From positions 345,009 through 409,008 of the forward strand of contig CAJJDN010000069.1 in NCBI GenBank assembly GCA_905182985.1: 64,000 bases of DNA, written 5' to 3'. This DNA comes from Paramecium sonneborni (lineage: Eukaryota > Ciliophora > Oligohymenophorea > Peniculida > Parameciidae). Positions within the stretch are counted from its first letter, which is position 1; each line of letters starts with the position of its first letter. Positions 11,463-27,734 of this stretch are shown one piece after another. The notes under the pieces are model-generated. The model saw only the letters and a list, made by a program, of their open reading frames with translations. It did not search any database and was not told the origin of the DNA. The position numbers were made by a program, and so were the translations under genes.

Positions 11463-12700
11463 TCAATATTATTAGTCAGCTGGTCCTACATAATTATCAT
11501 TATCGAATATTCCTTCTGCTTATACTCCATCAGGAGAAACATACAATCCTTTTCCATTCATTCTATCCTTATCCCAATTACCTAATTTTATTATAATTCA
11601 AATTACCTTCATAATATGAATGATCATTCCATTGATATCTTCCATATCCTTATCTTAATCCATCTGCAAAATGACCATCATATATATCACGATTTGCAAA
11701 TTTATACAAACCTTTTCCATTTTTTCTTCCTTATTTCCACTCTCCCTCATAAATGTCTCCAGAAACCATCTTCAATATTCCATACCCATGTTTTTAATCA
11801 TTCACAAATTCTCCTTCATATTAATCGCCATTATTGTATTTATAACAACCTTTTCCATTTCTCTCTCCTTCCTACCAAAATCCTTAGTATATATCTCCAT
11901 TGCCATATTTCATTCTTCCATTCCCACTTCTTTAATCTCTAAACCACTCCCCTTAATATTCTGATCCATCTTATCCATGCTTATATACTCCTTTATTTGT
12001 TTTCTGTCCATTATCATAAATACCCTCATACTTATCTCCATTTGAATAACTAAAAACTCCTTATTAATGATATTAATCATTGAGCCAAAATCCTTCGTAT
12101 CTTGATCCAGATGCAAAAATATAAGTTCCTTATCCATTTTTCATGTTATTGTTCCACTCTCCTTGATAATGATCTCCATTAGCCAAAACTAAAGTTCCTT
12201 GCCCTGATTTCACTCCTCTTACCCAAATTCCTTCATAAATATCCCCATTTGGATATCTAAATTTACCAAATCCATCCTTCTAATCATTCACCCATCGACC
12301 ATCATATTCTGCTCCATTTATATACCAATATATCCCTTGCCCATCTTTTTTACCTTTATTGAATAATCCTTAATATCTCTCTCCACTTCTATAAATGTAT
12401 GTTCCTTGGCCTTAAAATTAATCATTCCATGGTCCAAAATACACATCCCTTTAATTAGGTCTTTATAACATTATACCCACTTGCAAAATAGTAAATTCCG
12501 TATCCTTTTCTTACATCATTTTCAAGTTCTCCCTCATATCTTCCGCCATCAGCAAAATTTTAAACTTTGACTTCAGCTCTTTTCTTTCCAGTTTTTGGAT
12601 CTATCAACTAAGCTTTAAACTATTCAATTAATTGATTATTTTCATTGATGAATTGCTACCTCATCATATCATCATGATTATTATAAGATTAAGGGTACAT
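11463..12700 (-). CDS. MORN-repeat protein
   Basis: Three exons (introns 12449-12476, 28 nt, and 11582-11606, 25 nt) give 394 residues. After a 70-residue charged N-terminus with a possible short coiled coil, nearly the whole protein consists of at least 12 MORN repeats with the pattern YEGEW..G...GxGxY.., for example 'YEGIWVRGVKSGQGTLVLAN', 'YEGDYDGRW'-like units and 'YEGNWDKDRMNGKGLY'. The last intron falls inside a repeat and splicing restores the final one. MORN repeats form extended beta structures that bind membranes or scaffold partners; in ciliates they occur at the cortex, basal bodies and in phosphoinositide kinases. No kinase domain is attached here. Exact localisation cannot be told. 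Confidence 0.9.
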
Positions 12701-12853
12701 TTTGAATTTTTAATATAAAATAAAACTTAAATTTGATATCTCAACGATTATTGCTATTTCTATTAAGTTTGACAAACACAATATTAGATTATAAATTTAT
12801 ATAACTTATAATTTATAAAATCTTTCAACTACGAATTCTTTGCATTTATTTGA

Positions 12854-14606
12854 TCAAAATCCTATCTCTCCTTATTATCGATTTTTAATGTTAATATAAA
12901 TTTGATTTGAATCTTATTCATAATCTTTTAGAAGATTTCTCAACTCTGTTAAAAAACTACTATATTTTACTTCCCTTTACTATTTCCCTTGATTTATATT
13001 CTTAATGTAAAATTCTAGACATGAATAAAAGTAAATCTAATGAATATCCATAATTTTTAATATTTCCCATAGAATAGGTCTAGCATGACTCTTAAAATTT
13101 ATTTCAAAATATTTACAAAAAGGAGTGCTGTGGAAATTGTCAATTTTCTTGAATCATCAATAAATAGACTTGTAGGCATTTATTCTTTTTGAAATGAATT
13201 TACTAAAAATGCTATTTCATCAGCTGTATCAATTGCATAAAGTATTTCTGGAACTTATGTTTTTACTTAATAGCAATTCTTATCATCTATCATTTCAATG
13301 CGATAAGTAATTGTAAATTTTTTAATATCATTATCAACTTATACTCCTGATTGAGAAATTGCCACATATATCAGATTTTGAGGATTAATTGAAGAACTCC
13401 ATTTAATATCAAAAATTTCAGATATGTTTTATAAATTTTATGGATCGTTTATATCTGTTTATATATTTGATTTTATTAATTCTAACTCATGTTTTGTATA
13501 TAATTATTTCCAATTTCTTCTAGTTGTGATTTTATTATCATCTTTTAATTAAATCAATTTTTTTTGAAATTGTGTATAAATATCATAACTAATACCTTAA
13601 ATTTGTTTATTTTATAAATATGTAAAAAATTTCTATGTATTATTAGTTAAGGTCTCTTCATTGATATTTTAATCCAAAATATTTTATTCTTCTTCTAAAT
13701 ATGTGTATAGAGTAGCTAGTAAAATTTGGTTGCTGTTCAATTAATATAAAAATTAGGATTATTTCAAACCATATCTAATCATTTTCTTTTTCACCTAATT
13801 TTCAGAGTAAATAAAATCAACTCCTAAACAAGTTTCTTAAATTTAATAAGGATCAATTTAATCTATTTCTTCAAAAAATTTATATTTATCTTTGATTTTT
13901 TTATACAATTTGATTTCTTCATCAATATACTTAACTACATCTATGAACTCTGTCAATAATCGTAATAAAAAGATAAAAGTCTATAATGCTAATAAATTTA
14001 TTATTTACTAAATTTTGAAAAATACTATTTCTGAACTCATCAAATAATCTGATATTTAGCTTCTTTTACTGAGCTATTTATTTGGCTATATGTAAAAACT
14101 TGGAATAAATAAGTAAAAATCACCTTCCATCTTTTTATAAAGGAGATTATCATAAGAAGGATCTAAAAATAGACTCATTAAATATTTATTTTTTTTACCC
14201 AAAGTTTGCACTCCAATGAAATATTTCAACCAATGATTGAAAAACTGATTTAATTCCATTTACATCTAAATATTTTTTATTTGGGTAAATTCTTGTTAAG
14301 GGTAAAGCTTTTTAAAATTACTCTTAGCCATAAATAACTGGATACTTATATCCATTATTTCCTTCATAATAAAATTGTATGTTTAATTGATGGTCTAACT
14401 TTGATATTTATTTAATCTTTGCTATTCTTAAATATTAACTCATAGGAAATCTTAATAGAAATCTTGATTTACTTTAAACTTATAATATCCTATAATTTTA
14501 GATAACCCCTAAAAAAATCTTCCAATATTAAAGTTTCAGATTAATTAAATGCTAAAAACCTGAAAGTCTAATCATTTTCAATATACTCATACGTTTGTAA
14601 GGACAT
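12854..14606 (-). CDS. Hypothetical protein, 559 residues
   Basis: Four exons (introns 14451-14472, 14174-14198, 13091-13116) give a frame of 559 residues ending at TGA. The middle third holds a charged helical stretch (LYKKIKDKYKFFEEIDQID and following), and the end has 'SHARPILWEILKIMDIHQIY' and 'FLTELRNLLKDYEQD'. An early segment reads 'FYYEGNNGYKYPVIYG' followed by 'ALPLTRIYPNKKYLDV', which seems a small globular domain. I do not recognise the family. There are no transmembrane runs or cysteine clusters. The 5' end is only about 50 bp from the stop of the anoctamin gene upstream on the same strand. Confidence 0.6.
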
Positions 14607-14653
14607 ATAAAAATAGAGAAATAAATTGTAATAGAAAAAAATAATAATTAAAA

Positions 14654-17600
14654 TCATATGATAATTTTCTAATATTTTTCTTCTAAATATTCGTAACGCC
14701 TTAATTCTTTTTCTACCCAATAAGGAGTATCAGGAATGGACACATCTAAAATGTATTTAATTAAGAGTAAAATATGTTCAATTGCAGCTAGAAAAAAAGC
14801 ACTATAAAGGGCATCCTAATTACCAATGATTCCTTTGAATTGTTCTTTATTAACAGTTCCAATTACAATGCAATTCATGAAAGTTGCGCAATAATTTAAG
14901 ATTTCAAATATTTGTAACCAAATTCCTATAGAATCAGCAGCTTAGGCTCTTTCTCTCTTTAAGATGTGTTAGTAATTATATATTGATGATCTTAGATTGA
15001 TATAGCAGTTAATCATAAAGAATAAGGGAGCTGCTGGAAAAGTTGGAGCAAACATTGTAGTATATCCAAATTATATTGCAATACTTGTGTATTCATCATA
15101 GAGTAGTTTTTAAGGGCCTTTGATTCTACTAATTTCTAATTCTTGTAAGAAGAGTAGTTATTAATCATAATTTAATCTTTCTGATGAGAAAACTTAATTA
15201 CATATTTTAGGTATGCTTTTTTTTTCTTAAATTCTTTTTGCAAATAACAATTTAAATTCAGAAAACAATTTAGATAATAAACGTTTTTCAAATTTAAATA
15301 TGGCAAAAGGTAATAAATTACTTTTTACATTAGAAATAACTCCTCTTGTAATTATAATACTAGCTACTGATACACTTAATGAACTTGCATCACTTTCAAA
15401 AATTGCTACATAAACAACTGAAACATAGGAAATGAGAAATTCAAATAAGAAGACTTTTAAAATATAAGAATATTCTTATTCAGTTTCATACATATGATTT
15501 TCCCAACTTACCAAAGATTTACATAACCTTTTATATAAATCACAGAAAACCGTCATAGATACTCCATTCAATGAGTTTATTACAATAGGCATAATTGGAT
15601 CATTTTAATATTCTTTTAACCAAAGATTGAAAGCATAAAAACTCAATACAATAATAGCAATCCCAATTAAAATAACAGGACCTTCTGCAATCAATCTCCT
15701 TTTAAAAGTAGTAAAATAATCATAGATTTAAATTTTATTATTAGCTTCATTAATAATATATTATCCAGTATACATAACCCTTTAAGGTTGAGTTTATTTG
15801 AATTTGTGCATATCCCAACAAAATTTTAATTCTGATTCTCTATTCTTCCATTTCTCCATAAACAAAGTAGACCAGAGAGTCATAAGTAAAGCATAGAATG
15901 GAACAATAGATGAACTTATATATTTTATATTTTTACTTTACTTATTGAATTATTATAATATAAATTCCTAAAGCTGCTCCAAAAAGAGATGGAATAATCA
16001 GCCAGCCTATTATTTGAACATTTAAAGCTATATACCATGCAACTACTGGGCCAAAATAAGAGGATATGGCATGCAATGGTCTTAATGCAATTTATTATGT
16101 TTCATATCGGAAGGAATCACGAATACAATTATTTTGTTATTCATCCCAAAATTGAGTAATCTTTTCACATTTTTATTTATCTTCTAAGGGAAAATGAGAA
16201 ATAATTAATTATTCTAAAACAAACTTATCAACATCGAATTCATCATTCAAAGTTTTCAATATTAACATTTATACTTACAAATCTTTTGGAAATTCAAAAA
16301 ATCTGCTCTTCTAGTAATTGAACTAACAAATATACTAATTTTATTTATTCATTTTTTACTTTTGTTTAAAAATTATAACAAGATATTTCATAAAGATCAG
16401 CTAATCTGTATATAGAATCTGGAGGAAGTTTCAAAACATAATAATGATATAACGGTTTAATCTTTTTATTATCAGAATTCTCATGATATTATTCTAATTA
16501 ATCTAAATTTGGAGAATGGAAAATTAAAAATTCAAAACTCCATCCTCTTTCTTTAAATGTTTATCTTATATTTTATAATTATAAATAAACGATATCTTGA
16601 TCTACATTTTGTGTTCCTTTTGTTTAAATTACATATTAATATCCTAATTCTGTTAAACTTTTTATCTCTTATTTAACTTAGATATTTTCTTCATAGAATT
16701 CCATAAATTTTGAATTATAAGTTAATTCAAAAGGTTTCAAACATCTACTATTAACTGCATCTACTGATATTCCATGTGAGATTAGTGTTTTCATACAATG
16801 ATATTTTTCTTATTCAATAGCTAAATGAAGAGCATTTGATGGATTTTAATCAGTAAGAATATTTATACATTCTTTCTTTAACTAATAGATTAAAATTTAT
16901 TACTTTATTAAATTTGAGATTCTTTATATCTTTCTTTCTCTTTTTATTTAATACTTCTGAACTGTCATAATATTCATAATCATTTTCTAAAATTGTTTTT
17001 AAAATTTTTGGTTTTCCTTTGTAAGCTGCAATATGTAAACAATTGAATCCTTAATAAACATTGAGAAAAGGATTGCATTTTCTTTATAGGAAATATATAA
17101 AGAATTCTTAATTTCCTTATCTTGCAGACCAATATTATAATCTACATTCATATTTTTAATGAATAGTTAGGACAGTTTTATTATGAAAAATAACAAACTT
17201 TTCTTTTTATCCTTTTTCTAAATCATCAGTATTGAATATTAATGTGTTTTTTTATTTATTACCTTTATGATTTCTTCTTCTTTGTATAGGTATTTCAAAA
17301 TTAGGCTCTACTTAAGTAGGTTAATTATTATTCGAATTGTATTGTTGAATTTATAGTAGTTCATCTTAATTTGTTTCTGTAATTATTTTACTATTATTTG
17401 TATTTTTTGAATTAAATACTTTAATATCAGGAATTTTCTCTTCCTCTGGTTCCTTCATTTCAATACGAGAATCATCATATAATGGAATATCTGCAATCTC
17501 ATCTAAAAACTTTTATTAAATTCTTTAACTAGATGTTTTTTATTAAAATTTTAAGGCTTATTAACTATGAGGTGTTTTTTAAGTGCTTTTAACATTTGTA

Positions 17601-18434
17601 TTTTTAGAGATAAAAGAATTGGAAGCATAACTTCGATTGATATTTGAAATATTTAAACAAGGTATTCCATATCTAGATGGTTCTGATTCAGGTGATGATT
17701 CTTCTTCTTATTATAAAGTTTATATTAATGGAATTTAAGATGTAATTGTTGTAGCTTTTCTTTATATTCTTTTTTTTATTTTCCTCTTTAATTCTTATTT
17801 GGTTGTAACATATGCATAGTTTATTACTATATTTTAAAAGATATCCCCAACCTCTTTCCTTATTCATACTTTAATAAAATATACTTATATTATTCTGGTC
17901 TATTCTCTAAAAATAAATAATCAATGGGAAAATTTCCTTATTGCTCAGTTTACAATTGTAAATTGAAATTTTATGCAATTAAATAATCCACTAATTCTTT
18001 ATTGCCATAATAACAAGCCCAATGTAAAGGATTAGGTTTATAAGTAGATTGACGAGGTATTGATGCTCCATTATCAACCAATAGTCTTATTGTTTTTTCT
18101 TACTTTTCAGGATTGTATTCTCCAGAATATCTAATATAATTTATTTTATCAAATACCCTTTGATGCTTGCTAATTCCAATGGGGTATATGAATGCATATC
18201 TCCCTTATTCAAATCAATCATTTATTTATATACTTTACACCACCATTTCAATAATTTATATTGCCCTAAATAAGCTGCCCAATGAACAACACTTCTTTTC
18301 TAATCATCTACCATATTAAAAAATTCCAATAAATTTTTATGTGCACATTTCAATTCTTGTTCAAAGTGGTTTTTTAAAGTGATTATATCTCCATCCTTAA
18401 CCCATTCCAATAACTGGGTTTAAGTAATTTGCAT
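14654..18434 (-). CDS. Ankyrin-repeat anoctamin (TMEM16-like) membrane protein
   Basis: The gene has many short introns (for example 15915-15936, and a 26-nt one near 18156-18181). Its N-terminal half carries ankyrin repeats: 'SVVHWAAYLGQYKLLKWW', 'PNPLHWACYYGNKELVDYLI', 'NCLHIAAYKGKPKILKTIL' and 'SNALHLAIEQEKYHCMKTLI'. The C-terminal half is a TMEM16 core: 'ISSYFGPVVAWYIALN' at the first membrane helix, 'WDMHKFKQTQPQRVMY', 'YDEYTSIAIQFGYTTMFA' followed by PTFPAAPLFFMIN, and 'IPDTPYWVEKEL' near the end. Anoctamins are Ca2+-activated chloride channels or lipid scramblases with ten helices. The first ankyrin block and a low-complexity linker precede the channel part. Exact exon borders in the linker were not all resolved, so total length (about 1200 residues) is approximate. 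Ankyrin repeats could tether the channel or sense a partner. Confidence 0.8.
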
Positions 18435-18938
18435 TGAAATTTTAAATATTGGAATAAAAATATATAATTTACTCAATTCCAAAAATCTTACTAATCATTA
18501 ATTCTTAAATTAACTAATGATTTATCTTTTATTCTTATAGTAGTATATTATAATATTTTAGTAGTTTTAATGGATTTACTTGAATTCAATATAAAATTAT
18601 TGATCAAAATTGGGATCGAATTTTCAAATATATAAAATCTATTTATCCTAAAATATGATTCAAAACTAATGATTTAAATTTATTAATTCAAAATATTCAT
18701 TAAATAAATTTACAAATCATAATTTAATATTCACTTTCATGTTATTTTATAAAACTAATATTTTGATTTTTTTTTATTTGAAAAACTTTCACAAAATCAA
18801 CCTATCTTCTCTTTTAATTTAATAAACTCTGTTAAAATATGTTAATAATGATTAAAAATTCAATATTCTTAAATTTATTTAATAAAAATTTTTTTTTTAT
18901 AATAAAATTATATGAATAACATACTTTAAACTTAAATA
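18435..18938. other. AT-rich divergent intergenic region
   Basis: This region lies between the divergent starts of the anoctamin gene and the cyclic-nucleotide-binding gene, so it should hold both promoters. I see only A/T runs and no RNA gene or conserved reading frame. Confidence 0.4.
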
Positions 18939-20254
18939 ATGAAGGATATAAAGAGAGATCACGGATAATTTTTATTAGAGAAAATGCTTGAAAAATTTAA
19001 ACTTATTGTTTTTTAAGAATAGGAGGTAATATTCAGGATAGGTGATGTTGGAAATAAATTATATATATTGTTAGGTGGTCGATTAGGAGTTTATATGGAA
19101 TTAGAGGAATACCAATATGAATTGAAAAAAATTAAAGATATTTTGTATTAATTCACTTATCTCTAGACCAAATGATCAATTCGGAGAAAATGCATTACAT
19201 AATTAAAATTGTAAAAGAAATCAAACAATCATTGCTTTAGAACAAAGTACTATAGCTTATCTAACCAGATAAGACTATTAATCACTTATTGGTAAGTACA
19301 AGTCAGACAACCTAGATATAAAATTAAAACTATTAAATAAGTTAGATTGTTTTCAATCTTGGACGATTGGATAATTTAAAAGTTTTAGTTGCTATATGTT
19401 TTTATAAAATTTTTGTTTAAATGAAATAGTTTATAAAGAAAATGATGATTCATAATTTTTATATATTGTCTAAGATGGCCAATTTGAAATGATTAAGTCA
19501 ATATAAGATGATAAATAATAACTAAGAAAAAGAACTAAAAGAATGTATGATTAATTTTAGATAATAGCTAAGTTGTGTACTAAATGAAGGTTAGATGTTT
19601 GGTGAAGAATCATTAATGAGATCATTAGAACAAGATCCATAAATTTTATCACCTATAACTAATTTTGTTTATATACAAAGATATTCTACTGTAAAATGCA
19701 TGAGTATATGTGGTTCTTTGTTTAGAATATCAAGATAAGACATTATTGAAAGATGTTGGGATGAAATAACAAAATTATCATTTTTATCTCTTATAATCAA
19801 ATTGAAAAATTTTAGATTGAAACGAGTAAATTTATTACAGCTTAACTAAGAATTCAATGAAAATCTTACTGATTTTGAAATAGGTAGAAAGCTTAGAAAT
19901 AATTCAACTCAAACTTAAAAAAAAATTACATTAGAACCAATATTTACAAATACATATTTTAAAAAATATTTTGAGTAATAATAAGTGAAATCTAAGTCAT
20001 CTAAAATTATGAGAAACAAGTTTTAAATAAGATTAAATTCAATTGATTAATCTTTAAATACATAAAATTCTCCAAAGATATCAATTTAACGAAAAGCATC
20101 ATAATTTCATAAAATGTTATCATAAAGGTATCATAAAAGTACAAATAAACAAGATAGTAAATCATTTTCATTTGATTTTCCATCAAATAATGTTGGATAC
20201 TAATATTATAAACAGTTTTTAACTAGTGAAAGAATAAAAAGTTTACATTGTTGA
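18939..20254 (+). CDS. Protein with two cyclic-nucleotide-binding domains
   Basis: Three exons (introns 19145-19166, 22 nt, and 19545-19572, 28 nt) give 421 residues. The first domain reads 'VIFRIGDVGNKLYILLGGRL' followed, after the intron, by PNDQFGENALHN...KRNQTIIAL, the phosphate-binding cassette pattern FGE.AL...R..T. A second domain follows with 'DDSQFLYIVQDGQFEMIKS' and, across the second intron, 'LNEGQMFGEESLMRS'. The rest (from about 280) is basic, serine-rich and not recognised. There is no kinase or channel part, so it could be a regulatory subunit or an independent cAMP/cGMP sensor. The phosphate-binding Arg is present in the first cassette and less clear in the second, so ligand binding by the second is doubtful. 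Confidence 0.75.
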
Positions 20255-20316
20255 AGTGTTATTTAATTATAAGTTTCTATACTAAACTTGAATTTTATAT
20301 ATTTAATAAAAATATA

Positions 20317-21294
20317 ATGATTACTACAATTCCTATTTCTCTTCATCAATCGACAGATCGTACAGGAACTACTTATCGATTTGAAAATCAAAAATAATAG
20401 AATATGAATCTATTACAAAGAGTGAAATAACATCTATAATATAAGTCAGCAACATTTAAGACAAAGAAATAATGTGTTATAGATTCATAATAATTGGACA
20501 AACATGTCGATGATGAATTAAATAATAGAAAATATATAACGACAATGGATAATGATGATATAAATCATTAGAAATTGATTGACGACTGTGTTAGAGATAT
20601 ATTAAAGTTTAATAAGCCAGTATCTGATGAAACTGACAAATCTCCTATGTTCAGAGGTAGTTAAAGATCATCTTTTTCTTAAATTGGAAAAGTTATACCA
20701 AAAAACAGAATCAAAAGATTATCTTCTACAATATTAGTTGGATAAATGGTTAAAAATAAAGGATTAGAAAAACCAACAATAAATTAAATAAAATAATAAT
20801 AAATTGATAAAATTATAAAATTAGAAAGAGATAGAAAAAGTACAGAGACTAACCCAAAATCTCTTAAAATAATTTTACCCATTATTTTGACAAAAAATTA
20901 AGAAAGAGAATCTGTAAATTAACTTTAATAAAAACTAAGTATGGTTACTGCATCTTAGAGATATATGAAAACAAAAAAAAGGGTATTATCTTAAGATCCT
21001 TCTCCATTATTTGAACATCAAACAAGTTTTTCAATGATATCAGATTCATTTGATTGTAGTCCTAAATAATATGAATCAAATAGAAGACTTGGAACTTTGA
21101 TACAATAATTAAATAACGAAAAAGATGAGATAACAACACATTAAAAGAGAATAAAAAATTCAATTTGTTAAAATTAAAAAAACTTCAATAAAATTGATGA
21201 TAAATTACAACCTGAAAATTTAGAAAAATATAATTATCTAAAACATGAATAATAAATATTTGGAAAAGTGAAACAACGTAAAATTGTACTTTGA
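20317..21294 (+). CDS. Hypothetical protein, Lys/Ser/Gln-rich
   Basis: A single exon of 325 residues without introns, starting MITTIPISLHQSTDRTGTTY and ending at TGA. The composition is basic and polar; one stretch reads 'HQKLIDDCVRDILKFNKPV' (a likely amphipathic helix) and another 'LIQQLNNEKDEITTHQKRIK' (coiled-coil-like). No domain is recognised. It lies 62 bp downstream of the cyclic-nucleotide-binding gene on the same strand and converges with the kinase gene. Confidence 0.55.
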
Positions 21295-21478
21295 TTTATT
21301 TATATTATTTATAAAATCTATTTAATTACTAATTTTAATCTCATTAGATCATAAATTAAACTAAGAATTGCATATTATAAATTTAAATAGAGATTCTTAA
21401 GTTTAAAGATAGTAAATAAATCAAAATAATAAAATAATTAAAATATAGTTCATCAAATTCAAAATTAAAAATTGCTTT

Positions 21479-23940
<2,462 letters not shown>

Positions 23941-23941
23941 N

Positions 23942-24911
<970 letters not shown>

Positions 24912-24943
24912 AATAAATATTAATTTATTCAAATTCAAATATT
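24912..24943. promoter_or_regulatory. 32-bp divergent promoter between kinase and Rb-like genes
   Basis: The start codons of the SNF1-like kinase (minus, 24911) and the Rb-like gene (plus, 24944) are separated by only 32 bases of A/T-rich DNA. Both core promoters and both 5' leaders must fit here or overlap the coding regions. No specific factor site is recognisable. Confidence 0.6.
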
Positions 24944-27683
24944 ATGGACACAGATTCTCTCCAACAACAACTATAACTCATTTACTAAACATTTAGTCTA
25001 GATTAATCAACATTCAAATTAATGTAGGAAATGACTAATAACTATATTTTAAATAATAAAACGAATGATTATATAGTCATTCCAAGAATAGCTTTATGGT
25101 TGGCATCAAAATAATAATAAATTGCTGCTATTGATGGCTCTATTGTCTATGGTTCAGGAATATCCATAAATTCAATTATTAATGATTGCTAAAATAAAGG
25201 AATCAATAATATTGATCAATTAATCGATGTGGCAATTAATATGGTTACAGACTTAAAAGTTGATTAAACATGTTTAAAAACTTTAACTCTTCTCAAACAT
25301 AATAATTCAATTCTAAATATGTTTTATTAAAAAATGGAGGCACTTTTACTCCATTTCAAAATCAATGATTAAAATATTCTTATCAAAAATATCACTTGGC
25401 TACTTTTTCTAATTACAAAAAGTAAATATATTTTATATATTTTATTAGAATCTTTAAATTTACAAGATGTGGTCTAATCTACCTGCATTCTTATTTCAAT
25501 TCTAACAATAATACTTAGTTAATTATTGAATTCCTTTACTACTACTAATAAAATGCTTTCAGATATTAAAAAATAAGCCACAGGAGAAGATGAATAATAA
25601 TTACTAATACAACAATTTCTAATTAATCAATTCAAAATATAAGACATAGATTTATTCTCCTCTATTAATTTACAAACTAAACTTTAATATGCTGAATTAA
25701 TTAAGCAAAATATTATTAAATAACTTAAGAATACTACTGGTCTTTCTATTTTCATGGCTAGTATTATTAATTCTAATTAATATAAATTAGATTAATAATA
25801 TAAATAATTACTCAAATAAGATGAATTTGATGAAAGATTACTCATTCCTGATAGATAAAAGAATCTAACACCAAAAAAACTTACACCAAATCTTAATACT
25901 TTAAAATCAATTAATATTAAATAATTAGCTATGTAATCAAAGTGTGATTAAAGTAGAGAATTGTCATCATCTTCATCATAATAACAATAATAAAATCGTT
26001 ATCAAAAACTATTAAATTATGAATTAGATACTAAAATTACACTTACAACCAATTTAAGAGAAATTAAATTACCATAAACTGTTTTAATGTCTCCTTATGC
26101 ATAATAATCAATTGTAGCCACTCCAATGACTGAAGCTATGGAAATGTATAATTGGATACATGAAAAATAATAACCTTTTAAAAAATTGTTTAAAAATGGA
26201 ATTTTAAATGTTAATTCAATTTTATCACACATTCCTCAAACATTACTTAATCTATAAAATTAATCCAAATTCTATGATTTGATAGATTAAACATTTAACG
26301 AATGTATTTAATATTGTCAAGAGAGCAATCTTATTGATGAAAATAAATCTAAAACTAATTAATATTGGACTTTATATATTTTATTACTAGATAAATCTAA
26401 TTTCTAAATTGATGTATCTATGCTCAAAAGTTTAATATGTTTTTGTATAGAATGTGTTTATTTCATTTTAAATAAATAATCATAACTCTTAGATTAATTA
26501 ATGTAGAAATGTGATATTCAACATTACTAACTTTGGAAATGGTTGGATTTCTTCTTAAATTAATTTGATACAAAAATACCACATTAACTAAAAGAACATA
26601 TTCTAGATATTGAAGTTAAATTTGTATCCTATTCTATATGGGCTTGTGATAGTCAATCCGAATTGATCAAATTTCTTAATGAAATACATTTAAGTAGATA
26701 CTAATAAAATAATAATTAAATGAATAGATTATTCAAACGAGTATTACATTATTGTGCATTTTAAATCTAAATTATTTGCAGCAATATTAAATTATAAGAA
26801 TAATTATAGGAATATATTTGGATTACTATCAAATACATTATTAGTGAAAAAACTGATCATCTAAGACATCACTCTTTAGATTAAGTTGTTTTGGCTAGTA
26901 TTTATGCTGTTACAAAATTAACAGGAAATTAACTAAAATTTTAATAGATTATTAATGCCTATGAAATCACAAACACATGGTATTCAAAGCAATTTATTAA
27001 AAAGATAGTCTGTAATACATATATTTCAAATGATAGTATGGGTATATTTATATTTTGATTCTTAGGTGACATTGTTTCCTATTATAATTAGAGTTTTATT
27101 CCTTAAATTAAATCCTTTATGTTATAAATGTCAAATGAAATTAAATCAAATAGTGTTCCATAATCTCCTATGAATAATAAAAATCCAGCTTTGAATAATA
27201 AAGTTTTAGATTCACCTCTAAGGGATATACTTCCAAAATAATAAAGTGTTACTTAAAATTTTTAATCCTAACATGCTGGCTTAATGACTCCTGCAACTTA
27301 ATTATTATATGCATATTAGGAATCTCCTCTCTTAAAATAATAGGCCAAACCACAATAATAATTACCTTAATCAAAAGAAAATATGTATAACAATTCAAAT
27401 ATCAATAACAAAATTGATTATAGTTAAGAGACATAAGATTTCATCTTAAAAAAATGTATTAAAATTATATATAATTCTTATAGTTGAATAGCTAAAGAAT
27501 AATAAAAGCAAATAAATTAATAGCAAAACTAGTTTTTCAATTTTATAGTAAGGAACTCCTAAAATTATGAATAGTAGCAGAACAAACAATAGTGCTATGT
27601 TATAACATAATTAAACTTAAAACAGTCAACAATCCAATGAACAAAACTCCACATTTTGTAAACTTTTAAACTTTGAATAATGA
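24944..27683 (+). CDS. Retinoblastoma-like pocket protein
   Basis: Three exons (introns 27042-27065, 24 nt, and 27456-27483, 28 nt) give 895 residues. The pocket A domain starts near residue 390 with 'VATPMTEAMEMYNWIHE', like the 'TPVsTAm....WL' start of RB_A. Pocket B is near 560-720: 'DHLRHHSLDQVVLASIYAVT' matches the RH.lDQiilcaiYg.cK signature, and after the intron 'GDIVSYYNQSFIPQIKSFML' matches D.I.FYN.vFv...K.f. The N-terminal 380 residues are helical with a Q-rich linker, and the tail is N/Q/S-rich with SP sites (SVPQSPMNN, VLDSPLRD) as expected for Cdk regulation. Pocket proteins restrain E2F/DP-driven genes and join DREAM-type complexes. Function is inferred from family. Confidence 0.85.
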
Positions 27684-27734
27684 TAATATATATAATAATT
27701 TCAAATAAAGATTAATAATATATTTATTATATTA

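Noticed and set aside
11616..12137. Plus- and minus-strand short frames with many H, F and I
   Set aside because: They are shadows of the MORN-repeat gene, which reads cleanly on the minus strand with TAA/TAG=Q.
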